Part shown: one piece after another, positions 16,855 through 25,402 of the stretch
Numbering within the stretch: position 1 is the stretch's first letter
Layout of the letters: each line of letters begins with the position of its first letter
Source of the DNA: Peptoniphilus lacydonensis
Lineage (GTDB): Bacteria; Bacillota; Clostridia; Tissierellales; Peptoniphilaceae
Length of the DNA stretch: 64,000 nt
Reading direction: 5' to 3'
NCBI RefSeq assembly: GCF_900106515.1
Contig: NZ_FNWF01000003.1
Location: 496,001 to 560,000 of the forward strand
The notes under the pieces: model-generated
What the model saw: only the letters and a program-made list of their open reading frames with translations
What the model was told of the DNA's origin: nothing
The model's database searches: none
Program-made: the position numbers and the translations under genes

Positions 16855-17667
16855 ATGCTATATTTTATTTTAATTGTAGTCATTGTCCTTATCTTTTATT
16901 TGTGGAAATCTAAAAGTAATAAAAAAGCTCTTCCCGCTAATAAAAAAAATATAAATGAAACTACAAAAAGCTCGGCTAGATTACATAAAGAAGATTCAAA
17001 GAAAAATGTAAAAATTTCTAACGAAACTAACCTTAATAGAGAAAAATCTCAAGACAAAAATTTGAAAAAAGAAGGAAATGAACCTTCCCAAGAAAAGCTT
17101 CACGATTTGGAAATTAAAAGTCCTGATACAGATAAAAATGTCAAAAAAATAATCAATGAATCCAAAAAAGATGAATCTTCAGAAGAGAATAAAAAAGACA
17201 AAACTCCTACAACAAATAAAAAATATGAAGATGTTATAAATTCTTTAAATAATTCTTCAAAAGAAATACAACCAGAAAAATTTTCTATAAAAAAAGAAAA
17301 TACCAAGACTAAAAAAATTACAGAACTTTATCCAAATCTTTGTGATTCAAAGGAAAAAAACTTTTTAGAAGATATTTCAATTGACAAAATTAAAAATTCT
17401 ATAAATTCAAATAATTTGGTTGAATTTTTAAATCAAGTTCAAACAAATCCAACAGTTTTAAATAAAAAAGACAAAATTGTATACGAATTTACAACAAAAA
17501 ATGAAAGTGAAATAGAAATTATAAAAAATAGATATTCACTAAATGATAAAAACTTTGAAAAGGCAACTTCTATGCTGACCTTTTCTAAAGAAAATTTAAA
17601 ATTAATAGAACTAAGTGATGCTCTTGTTTCTTCTGAAAATAGAATTTATTTTGAATCAAAGTTCTAA
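16855..17667 (+). CDS. Membrane-anchored, lysine-rich protein of unknown function
   Basis: A 270-residue protein I do not recognise. It has one N-terminal membrane helix (LYFILIVVIVLIFYLW, residues 2-17), then a basic flank, then a long hydrophilic, probably disordered Lys/Asn/Ser/Glu-rich stretch to about residue 150. A more ordered C-terminal part follows (about 160-270, ITELYPNLCDSKEKNFLEDISIDK onwards). The lack of a cleavage site and the basic flank suggest N-out/C-in anchoring. It has its own ribosome site (GGAGGTG) and promoter and a strong terminator, so it is monocistronic. Function unknown. Confidence 0.7.
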   Translation: MLYFILIVVIVLIFYLWKSKSNKKALPANKKNINETTKSSARLHKEDSKKNVKISNETNLNREKSQDKNLKKEGNEPSQEKLHDLEIKSPDTDKNVKKIINESKKDESSEENKKDKTPTTNKKYEDVINSLNNSSKEIQPEKFSIKKENTKTKKITELYPNLCDSKEKNFLEDISIDKIKNSINSNNLVEFLNQVQTNPTVLNKKDKIVYEFTTKNESEIEIIKNRYSLNDKNFEKATSMLTFSKENLKLIELSDALVSSENRIYFESKF

Positions 17668-17670
17668 TAG

Positions 17671-17721
17671 AAAATAAAAGTCAAAAGTCATAGCAATATG
17701 ACTTTTGACTTTTATTTTTTT
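17671..17721 (+). terminator. Terminator after the charged membrane protein gene
   Basis: AAATAAAAGTCAAAAGTCAT and its complement ATGACTTTTGACTTTTATTT form a stem of about 19-20 bp followed by T residues; because both ends are A/T-rich it may act in both directions. Confidence 0.88.
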
Positions 17722-17800
17722 GCAATTTTCTTTAAATTTTAACATAAATTTAGAAAATTTTTTACATTTTTAATCTAAAATAATTTTCGAGGAGAATAAG

Positions 17801-18271
17801 ATGGATAATGAAAAAAGACTTAAAGAAATTATAGAAGAATTAAATAAAAATACTAGATTTTTAAAAACAAAAAATTATATACAGCATGGAAATACAACTG
17901 TATACTCTCACGTTATTTCCGTTGCAAAAAAATCTATTGAAATCGCCGAAAAATATAATTTAAATGTAGACATGGATTCTCTAATAAGAGGTGCTCTTCT
18001 TCACGATTACTTTTTATACGATTGGCATGACAAAAAACATAAAAAAAGTTTTCATGGCTTTACTCATCCAAAAGAAGCTTACAAAAATGCAAGGAGTGAA
18101 CTTGATCTAAACAATGTTGAAAAAGATATAATAATAAAGCATATGTTCCCTTTAACTGTAGTTCCACCAAAATATTTGGAATCATGGATTATAACTTATG
18201 CAGACAAATGGGTGTCAACAGTTGAAACTGTATCTCATAGATTTGCGAAAGTGAGTTTTGAAAATTTATGA
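17801..18271 (+). CDS. HD-domain phosphohydrolase
   Basis: A 156-residue HD-superfamily protein. TTVYSHVISVAKKSIEIAEKY provides the first histidine, GALLHDYFLYDW the HD pair, and IIKHMFPL plus YADKWVS the later histidine and aspartate metal ligands. Such small cytoplasmic enzymes hydrolyse phosphate esters or nucleotides; the substrate is unknown. The start has GAGGAG at good spacing. Its end overlaps the next membrane protein gene by four bases, so the two are co-translated and may work together. Confidence 0.82.
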   Translation: MDNEKRLKEIIEELNKNTRFLKTKNYIQHGNTTVYSHVISVAKKSIEIAEKYNLNVDMDSLIRGALLHDYFLYDWHDKKHKKSFHGFTHPKEAYKNARSELDLNNVEKDIIIKHMFPLTVVPPKYLESWIITYADKWVSTVETVSHRFAKVSFENL

Positions 18272-18969
18272 AAATATCAGAATTTTACTTAATATTTTTT
18301 ATCTATTCATTTTTAGGTTGGTTATGGGAGAGTTTCCCTTGTTCTATCGTTGAACTTGATAAAATTCACAACAGAGGATTTTTGCTAGGACCTTGTTGCC
18401 CTATTTATGGCATAGGTGCCACTCTGTCCTACTTCACACTTAAAGGTTTTCAATCAAGCCTATCCATTTTTATATACTCTGCCTTTTTATGTTGCACTGT
18501 AGAATATATGATAGGATATTTTCTTGAGAGATTCTTCCACAAGAAATGGTGGGATTATAGCAACTATCCTTTCCAAATCAAAAGTAGAGTCTGCTTATAT
18601 GGTCTTATAATTTTTGGTTTTGGAAATATTGCAATAGTAAAAAAATTAACCCCAATTATGATTTTTTTCTTATCTATTGCAGACAACAAATTAATAAACT
18701 TAATCACCTCTATATTGGGAGTTTTATTTGCAATTGATATACTGCTCACACTAAATAATTTAGCTAAAGCCTCTAAAACTTTAGATAAAATTTACAAGAT
18801 TCTATCCCAAAAAATTGAAGAAAATTTCAACTACTTAAATGAATCAGAAAAATTTTCTAAAATAAAATTAATGTCAGAATCTAAAAATGTAAAGGTAAAA
18901 TTAGAAAACTTTAATTCCATTTTAAAGGAAAGAGAAAAAAACATAAAAAAAATAATAGCACAAAAATAA
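18268..18969 (+). CDS. Putative ABC-transporter type IV (CmpB-like) membrane protein
   Basis: A 233-residue protein with five or so hydrophobic segments in residues 1-165 and a charged C-terminal coiled-coil-like tail. It opens with FYLIFFIYSFLGWLWESF and contains NRGFLLGPCCPIYGIGA and WWDYSNYPFQIKSRVCLYG, the features of the PF06541 family annotated as putative ABC-transporter type IV. No ATPase partner is adjacent and its function is unknown. It is translationally coupled (ATGA overlap) to the HD-domain gene. Confidence 0.75.
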   Translation: MKISEFYLIFFIYSFLGWLWESFPCSIVELDKIHNRGFLLGPCCPIYGIGATLSYFTLKGFQSSLSIFIYSAFLCCTVEYMIGYFLERFFHKKWWDYSNYPFQIKSRVCLYGLIIFGFGNIAIVKKLTPIMIFFLSIADNKLINLITSILGVLFAIDILLTLNNLAKASKTLDKIYKILSQKIEENFNYLNESEKFSKIKLMSESKNVKVKLENFNSILKEREKNIKKIIAQK

Positions 18970-18970
18970 A

Positions 18971-19012
18971 GATCTCTAAAACATAAATACAAAATGTCTA
19001 GAGATCCTTTTT
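18971..19012. terminator. Terminator between convergent genes
   Basis: GATCTCTA (18971-18978) pairs with TAGAGATC (18999-19006); a CTTTTT run follows on the plus strand and a weaker T-run on the minus strand, so it may serve both convergent units. Confidence 0.75.
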
Positions 19013-19061
19013 ATACAAATTTTTTCTTTTGAATGTCAAACATTTCCTTAAATCTACTATT

Positions 19062-20774
19062 TTATCTCATAAGATCTTCAAAACTTCCACTTTCTATTAT
19101 CTCGCCATTTTCTAAAACAAAAATTTTGTCAGAAAATTTTGAACTTATAAGCCTGTGTGAAATAAAAATCGAAGTTTTATTGCGAGTGAACTCTTCTAAA
19201 CTTTTATAGAAATCCACCTCTGTATATACATCAACAGAAGCAGTTGGCTCATCTAATATTAAAAACTCTCTATCACTGTATAAGGCTCTTATTAAAGTAA
19301 TTTTTTGTTTTTGCCCCAAAGATAAATCCGTAGATGAAGAATCATAAGCCTTGTACAAATTTTCTTCTAATCCATGTTCCAAACTCTCTATTTTTTCATA
19401 AAGGCCAAACTCAGATAATAATTCATTTATCTTTTCCTCATCACATTTATAATTCGTATCTATATTTTCTGATACTGAAAGAGGAAAAATATTAAAGTCT
19501 TGGAAAGCTACTCCAAATTTTTTAAATAAATCTTCTTTTTTATAGCTCTCTAAGTCACAACCGTCTATTAATATTCTTCCCTCAGTTGGCTTATAAAGAC
19601 CTATTAGTAATTTAATAATTGTAGATTTGCCTGCACCATTTGAACCTACCAAGCTAACTCTCTCGTTTTTTCCTATTTTAAAGCTCAAATTCTTTAATGT
19701 ATATTTATCCTGAGATGGATATTTAAAATATACATTTTCAAATACAATCTTAGAACCTTTTTTATCTAAATTTAAAATATTTTTATTTTTAATTATAATT
19801 TCTTTTTCTGAAATATCTAAGTCTAAAAATACAAAATAACTTTCTACATAGCAATTAATTTTACTAATATCTACAATAGCATGACTAATAGTCTTAACTG
19901 AATTCAAAAACACGTTCACTGAAACTAAATATGAACTAAAATCTGCTATTGAAAGGCTCTTTTTTGTAAGACCCTCTAATCCCAAATAAAAAACCAAAAA
20001 AATTTTAAGTGATTCTAACAAATTATTAAGTATATTATATTTAGAAACAGTTTTTGCCTCATCGCTCATAACTTGATACATATCTTTATTGGTATCTTTT
20101 GCAGTATTTCCAAAAAAATCAGATGTATTAAAGATTCTAATATCAGATCCGTTATTAAAATTATACATCAAATCATATACCATTCGAAATTTTCTATTAA
20201 TTGGAATCCATTTATTCCAATTTTTTATTTCAAAATTCGCTATCAGTTTTTCAATTACAAAATCTAAAATTAAAATCAAAACAAGTGCCAATAAATACCT
20301 TATATTAATTCTTGTTATTATATATGTGACACCAAAAATAGAAATAATAGAAGATATAATTTCTATAATTTTTTCATTGTAAATAGATATACTTCCATTA
20401 TTTACAGAAATTCCTTCAAGTGCCTTATCTTTCATATCAAGTATCTTTGGACTTTCTAAAATTTCATAATCTACTCGCATTATTTTCTTTAGTATATTTA
20501 ATTCAAACTTTTGATTTAATTCTGTCCCAATATATTCTAATTTATTGTCAAAAATATTTACTAATATTTCTAATAAATACTTTATAAAGATTATAAAAAT
20601 AATTGTACTTACAACTACTTTAAACCCCTTTCCAGAAGTTATGTTGTCTATAACAATTTTGGGAAATATAACTGTAATTATTGGCAATATACTCTTTATA
20701 ATTATTAAAATAAGAGAAAAATATAAATATTTTTTAGACATTTCCCATATAGTTTTGTAAATCCTTCTAAACAA
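19062..20774 (-). CDS. ABC exporter half-transporter (second gene of a pair)
   Basis: A 570-residue fused membrane/ATPase protein. The ATPase domain has Walker A GSNGAGKST, Q-loop GVAFQDFNIFPLSVSENI, a variant signature DLSLGQKQKITLIRAL, Walker B FLILDEPTASVD and H-loop FISHRL. The LSLGQ signature departs from LSGGQ. It lies 22 bases downstream of a similar gene, so a heterodimeric exporter is likely. Comparable pairs export peptides, bacteriocins or drugs; no precursor peptide or modification gene is seen nearby, so the cargo is unknown. Confidence 0.85.
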   Translation of the reverse strand: MFRRIYKTIWEMSKKYLYFSLILIIIKSILPIITVIFPKIVIDNITSGKGFKVVVSTIIFIIFIKYLLEILVNIFDNKLEYIGTELNQKFELNILKKIMRVDYEILESPKILDMKDKALEGISVNNGSISIYNEKIIEIISSIISIFGVTYIITRINIRYLLALVLILILDFVIEKLIANFEIKNWNKWIPINRKFRMVYDLMYNFNNGSDIRIFNTSDFFGNTAKDTNKDMYQVMSDEAKTVSKYNILNNLLESLKIFLVFYLGLEGLTKKSLSIADFSSYLVSVNVFLNSVKTISHAIVDISKINCYVESYFVFLDLDISEKEIIIKNKNILNLDKKGSKIVFENVYFKYPSQDKYTLKNLSFKIGKNERVSLVGSNGAGKSTIIKLLIGLYKPTEGRILIDGCDLESYKKEDLFKKFGVAFQDFNIFPLSVSENIDTNYKCDEEKINELLSEFGLYEKIESLEHGLEENLYKAYDSSSTDLSLGQKQKITLIRALYSDREFLILDEPTASVDVYTEVDFYKSLEEFTRNKTSIFISHRLISSKFSDKIFVLENGEIIESGSFEDLMR

Positions 20775-20796
20775 TTCTTTTCTCCTAATTGTAATC

Positions 20797-22581
20797 TTAA
20801 TCTTTTAAATATAGCATCTTCTGGCTCATATACATATTATAAAACTCGCCTTGTTTTTCCATTATTTCGTCAAAATTCCCTTGCTCTTTTATTTTTCCAT
20901 TTTCAAGTAATATTATTTTGTCACAAAATTTTACTGTTGTGAGTCTGTGCGAAATGTAAATCGTAATTTTATCTATTGAATTTTCGACTATTGTTCTTAA
21001 CATTCTCTCTTCTGAAAAAGGGTCTAAAAAAGCTGATGGCTCATCTAAAATAAATAAGGGACTTCCTCTATAAAGCGTTCTTGCAAAATTAATTTTTTGA
21101 CTTTGTCCACCTGAAGGAACATAACCATTGTCATCTATTAATTTTAACATCATCTTACCTACATTTTCATCAAAACCACTAATCACATCATAAATATCTG
21201 CTCTCTTTAAAGAAAGAATTACTCGTTCTCTATTAAATTCAGATGCCATAGCTACATTTTGAGCCACAGTAAAAGAATATATAATAGTTTTTTGAAACAT
21301 TGCAGAAAGTGCAGAATATAAACTCTTTTTCTCAATATTATTTATATCAAACCCATTTATTAAAATTTGACCCTTGCTCGTTTTATATAATCCAAGTAAA
21401 AGTTTTATAATTGTACTTTTTCCACTTCCATTTACACCGACAATTGCAAACTTTTCTTTATTAGATAATTTGAAATTAATTCCTTGAAGTACAAAAGGAC
21501 TTCTATCAGAATATCTAAACCAAACATCTTTAAATTCTATTTCATATATATCTTTAATTTTTATATTACTAATATTACAACCCTTACCTTCTTTTTCAGA
21601 ATATTTATTAAAAAAAGATAAATAATCTGAAACTTCAATACTATTTTTATAAAGATTGCTAAAATCGTGAATCATCTGGCTCATAGCTTGTCTAAATAAA
21701 GAGATTAACATTATTAACATTACAATCGAATTAATGCTTAATTTTCCATTTATATGCAAAATAAAAATATATAAATACGTAGCTATTTCAAATATAAACC
21801 AAATTAACCCATTTGAGAAAAATAGTTTATTTTCCTTCGTTAGAATATCTTTCACATTTAAATTAATTTCTTTAAAGATACAATTAAGCTTTCTGACTAA
21901 TATAGACTCCATTGAAAAAATTCTTATTTCTTTTCCTGTGCTAAAGTCCCATATTGCATCATTAAAATAATTTTCTTTTCTATCGCATTCTTTAATTATA
22001 TAATTTTCTTTCTCATGAATAAAAAGGCTATTCTTAACACTTTTTTTAAGACTAAATACAAATACAAAAATTGCAGGTGCAATTAAAAATGGCAAATAAT
22101 ATAGCAAGACTGCACCATTTAAAAAAAATCCAACTATTCCCTTTAATATCTTATTTGAATTTAAAACATACCCTGCAAATCCTTTTTGATTGTCAGATGA
22201 AGATGACTTTGCAATTTCAAACTCTTCCATCACACTATAATTTTCTAACAGTGAATAATCCATCTTCATCGCAAGTTCTCCCAAATGAGTAAGTTTGCTA
22301 AATCGGAATTTTACAACAATTGGCCAAAAAATATTGTAAGAAAAATTCACAACTAAATTTATTGCAAATAATAAAATTGTAAAATACAACAAATATCTAG
22401 TTATAAATCTTAAACCTGCACCTCTTTTAAATAAGTCCAATATATTCTTACTTAAAAGTGCTATTAAAAAAGTGGGAAAAGGCTCAAATATAGCATTAAC
22501 TAAAAGTGCTATATTTCCCTTTTTTGAAAATTTTAAAAATTCCCCAAAAATATAATCAAAATTTTTCTTTATTTCTTTCAT
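20797..22581 (-). CDS. ABC exporter half-transporter (first gene of a pair)
   Basis: A 594-residue fused membrane/ATPase protein. The membrane domain fills about residues 20-320. The ATPase domain has Walker A GVNGSGKST, AMFQKTIIYSFTVAQNVAMA as the Q-loop region, a variant signature VPSGGQSQKINFARTLY, Walker B LFILDEPSAFLD and H-loop YISHRL. Walker B glutamate and the H-loop histidine are kept in both partners, so neither site is clearly dead, although both signatures vary. It probably forms a heterodimer with the downstream gene product. Confidence 0.85.
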   Translation of the reverse strand: MKEIKKNFDYIFGEFLKFSKKGNIALLVNAIFEPFPTFLIALLSKNILDLFKRGAGLRFITRYLLYFTILLFAINLVVNFSYNIFWPIVVKFRFSKLTHLGELAMKMDYSLLENYSVMEEFEIAKSSSSDNQKGFAGYVLNSNKILKGIVGFFLNGAVLLYYLPFLIAPAIFVFVFSLKKSVKNSLFIHEKENYIIKECDRKENYFNDAIWDFSTGKEIRIFSMESILVRKLNCIFKEINLNVKDILTKENKLFFSNGLIWFIFEIATYLYIFILHINGKLSINSIVMLIMLISLFRQAMSQMIHDFSNLYKNSIEVSDYLSFFNKYSEKEGKGCNISNIKIKDIYEIEFKDVWFRYSDRSPFVLQGINFKLSNKEKFAIVGVNGSGKSTIIKLLLGLYKTSKGQILINGFDINNIEKKSLYSALSAMFQKTIIYSFTVAQNVAMASEFNRERVILSLKRADIYDVISGFDENVGKMMLKLIDDNGYVPSGGQSQKINFARTLYRGSPLFILDEPSAFLDPFSEERMLRTIVENSIDKITIYISHRLTTVKFCDKIILLENGKIKEQGNFDEIMEKQGEFYNMYMSQKMLYLKD

Positions 22582-22691
22582 AATAACAAGTCCAAATCCT
22601 ATAAATTCTACCTTACCACTAATTAATTATCTAAAAGGCTTAAAATAAATTTATTATAAACTAAGCAAAAAACAATACTTCTTATAAAAAT

Positions 22692-24425
22692 TTATCTTCT
22701 AACAGTTCCATCTATTCCATCAATTGTTATGATATCCCCTGTTTTTATTTTCGCAGTTATATATTTCACTCCAACTATTGCCATTTTATCAAGAGATATT
22801 GCAGAAACTGCTCCATTTGATGTGAATCCTGCCTCTTCTGTTACAAATCCTGAAGATCTCTCCATGAAAGGAATCATTTTTTCATTTGTACTCTTGCACA
22901 CAATAATATCCTTTGTTTCGAAATTTCCTTCCAAATCCTTTATAGAATTTACAACTATGGCTCTAGCCTTCTTTTTCTTTTTTCCAATTGAAGTACCACG
23001 TCCCAAGATTTCCGAAACATTTTCTATTTTTAGAAGATTAGTAGATCCAGCAATTCCTGTTGGCACTCCTGCTGTAAGTACAACTAAATCTCCAGATTTT
23101 AAATATCTTTTTTTTACAGAAGCTTCCATTGATGCATCGATTAAATTATCTGTATCTTTAAAATTTAAAACTTTTATTGGATTTATGCCCCAAACGATAC
23201 TAAGTTGATTTTTTATTTTTTCAAAAGGTGTAGATGCAATAATAGGCGTAACTGGTCTAAACTTTGCAATTGCCCTTGATGTATTTCCTGAAGTTGTTGC
23301 TGTTATAATTGCCTTAGCATCTAAATCTCTCGCTATTACGCAGGCGCTTCTCCCAATGGAATTAGTCATGGAATTTTCCACAACTTTAATTATATTTTCT
23401 AAAATTTCATCGTGATCAATAGTATTTTCTGTGTACTCCAAAATTTTTCGCATAGTTATAACAGATTCTAAGGGATACTTTCCACTTGCAGTTTCACCTG
23501 AGAGCATCACTGCACTTGTTCCATCTAAGACAGCATTGGCAACATCATTTGTTTCTGCCCTAGTTGGTCTTGGGTTTCTAATCATTGAATCAAGCATTTG
23601 CGTTGCAGTAATTACAGTTTTGCCAGATATATTGCACTTTTTTATAATCTCTTTTTGTACAATTGGAACTTTCTCTGTTTCTATTTCAACGCCAAGATCT
23701 CCTCTAGCAACCATTATGCCATCAGATACTTCAATTATTTCGTCAATTAAATCCACTGCACCTTGAGATTCTATTTTTGAAATAATTTTTGTTGTGTAGT
23801 CCCTTTCTTCTTCTAAAACTTTTCTTATTTTAAGAACATCTTCTTTACTTCTAACAAAGGATGCGGCAATAAAATCAACATCTTCTTTCACGCCAAATTT
23901 TATATCTTCTACATCTCTCTTAGTAAGAGCAGGCAAATTTAAATTTGCTCCCGGCACATTTACTCCTTTGTGGGAAGAAATATATCCAGAATTTAAAACT
24001 TCAGTCACTATGTCTTCATCTACAATGGAAACTACTTTTAGTTCCACAAGACCATCATCGATTAAAATTTTACCGCCAACTTCTACATCATTATAAAGTT
24101 CTTTATAGGATATTGTAGCAATATTTTTATCGCCCACAATTTCTCTACTTGTAAGGGTAAAGTTTTCTCCAACTTCTAAAAAAATTTCTCCCTCCACATC
24201 TCCAAGTCTAATTTCTGGTCCTTTTGTATCAAGCATTATACCAATGGGAAGGTCAAGTTCTTTTCTAATCTTTTTTATTCTATCAATCTTTATTTTATGC
24301 TCCTCATGGCTTCCATGAGAAAAATTTAGCCTTGCAACGTTTACTCCTTCTAAAAACAAACTTCTTAAAACTTCTTCACTTTCACTTGAAGGGCCAATTG
24401 TTGCTACAATTTTTGTTTTTTTCAT
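22692..24425 (-). CDS. pyk: Pyruvate kinase with C-terminal PEP-utiliser-like domain
   Basis: A 577-residue glycolytic enzyme converting PEP and ADP to pyruvate and ATP. MKKTKIVATIGPSSES, ARLNFSHG, MLDTKGPEIRLG, AASFVRS, IISKIESQGAV, MVARGDLGVE, TATQMLDSMIRNPRPTRAE and VMLSGETASGKYP are all present. After the core (about residue 470) follows a phosphohistidine-type swivelling domain as in Bacillus-type enzymes (TEEAGFTSNGAVSAISL), in which the transfer histidine is replaced. The start at 24425 follows GAGGTG at good spacing; an in-frame ATG upstream lies before that site. It overlaps the end of pfkA region by a few bases and forms dnaE-pfkA-pyk. Confidence 0.96.
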   Translation of the reverse strand: MKKTKIVATIGPSSESEEVLRSLFLEGVNVARLNFSHGSHEEHKIKIDRIKKIRKELDLPIGIMLDTKGPEIRLGDVEGEIFLEVGENFTLTSREIVGDKNIATISYKELYNDVEVGGKILIDDGLVELKVVSIVDEDIVTEVLNSGYISSHKGVNVPGANLNLPALTKRDVEDIKFGVKEDVDFIAASFVRSKEDVLKIRKVLEEERDYTTKIISKIESQGAVDLIDEIIEVSDGIMVARGDLGVEIETEKVPIVQKEIIKKCNISGKTVITATQMLDSMIRNPRPTRAETNDVANAVLDGTSAVMLSGETASGKYPLESVITMRKILEYTENTIDHDEILENIIKVVENSMTNSIGRSACVIARDLDAKAIITATTSGNTSRAIAKFRPVTPIIASTPFEKIKNQLSIVWGINPIKVLNFKDTDNLIDASMEASVKKRYLKSGDLVVLTAGVPTGIAGSTNLLKIENVSEILGRGTSIGKKKKKARAIVVNSIKDLEGNFETKDIIVCKSTNEKMIPFMERSSGFVTEEAGFTSNGAVSAISLDKMAIVGVKYITAKIKTGDIITIDGIDGTVRR

Positions 24426-24433
24426 TTCACACC

Positions 24434-25387
24434 TCATATAGAAACTGTCTTTAGTATATCTAATAGATCGTGTCTAAAAACTTTCTTACATTTAAAAATT
24501 TCATCATACTCCATTTTTATTACAGATCCATTTTTTACACCAAGGGCAACAGAATTTTCTTTTTTTGCTTCCTTAACTGCAAAATAGCCAAGTTCTGACG
24601 ATAAAATTCTATCAAAAACACTTGGTGCTCCACCTCTTTGAATATAACCCAAAACAGTTACTTTTGTGTCAATATCTGTCAACTTTTCAAACTTTTCTGC
24701 AAAATCAAAGGCATTACCACATCCCTCTGTCATAATTATTATGTGATGTCTTTTACCTCTGTTTTTGCACATAATTGCCTTTTCTGCAATTTCATTTATA
24801 TTTGTTTCTATTTCTGGTATAAGGATTGACTCTGCACCCGACGAAACACCAGAATAAAGTGCAATATCTCCACACTCACGGCCCATAACTTCAACTACAT
24901 TTGCACGACCATGAGCTTCAGTGGTATCTCTAATATGACTTACTGCCTCTGTAACAGTTTCAACAGCAGTCATAAATCCAATAGTAAAATCTGTATATGC
25001 AAGGTCATTATCTATGGAGCATGGAATTCCAATTACATTAATACCATGATCACAAAGTTTTTTTGCACCTCTAAGAGTTCCATCACCACCTAAAACAATT
25101 AAGACATCAATTTCAAAAACTTCAAGCGAAATTAATGCCTTCTTAAATCCTTCTTCTGTCATAAATCTTTCTGACCTAGAAGTTGACAGAATTGTTCCCC
25201 CTCTTTGAATTATATCTGCAACAGAAGAAAGATTTAATTTTTCAAATTTTCCATCAATTAGCCCTTCGTAGCCACCATTTATTCCAAAAATTTCTATTCC
25301 TTCATATATACAAGTCCTAACTACTGCACGTATTGCGCCGTTCATCCCTGGAGCATCTCCACCACTTGTTAAAATTGCAATTCTCAT
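24434..25387 (-). CDS. pfkA: 6-phosphofructokinase
   Basis: A 317-residue ATP-dependent phosphofructokinase. It has RIAILTSGGDAPGMNGAIRAVVR, the ATP-binding GGDGTLRGA, the catalytic GIPCSIDNDLAYTDFTIGF and VVEVMGRECGDIAL, and TVLGYIQRGGAPSVFDRI. It phosphorylates fructose 6-phosphate, committing carbon to glycolysis, and is usually allosterically controlled by PEP/ADP. Length is typical (about 319). An in-frame GTG two codons upstream of the ATG is part of the AGGTG ribosome site and could be the true start. It sits between dnaE and pyk in the order common in Firmicutes. Confidence 0.96.
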   Translation of the reverse strand: MRIAILTSGGDAPGMNGAIRAVVRTCIYEGIEIFGINGGYEGLIDGKFEKLNLSSVADIIQRGGTILSTSRSERFMTEEGFKKALISLEVFEIDVLIVLGGDGTLRGAKKLCDHGINVIGIPCSIDNDLAYTDFTIGFMTAVETVTEAVSHIRDTTEAHGRANVVEVMGRECGDIALYSGVSSGAESILIPEIETNINEIAEKAIMCKNRGKRHHIIIMTEGCGNAFDFAEKFEKLTDIDTKVTVLGYIQRGGAPSVFDRILSSELGYFAVKEAKKENSVALGVKNGSVIKMEYDEIFKCKKVFRHDLLDILKTVSI

Positions 25388-25402
25388 AGACACCTACTTC
25401 TT

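Noticed and set aside
19062-22581. Bacteriocin locus around the ABC exporter pair
   Set aside because: No small precursor peptide with a double-glycine leader, no peptidase C39 domain and no modification gene was found.
22729-23208. 159-codon plus-strand ORF opposite pyruvate kinase
   Set aside because: Antisense to a conserved enzyme, no ribosome site and only composition-driven hydrophobicity.
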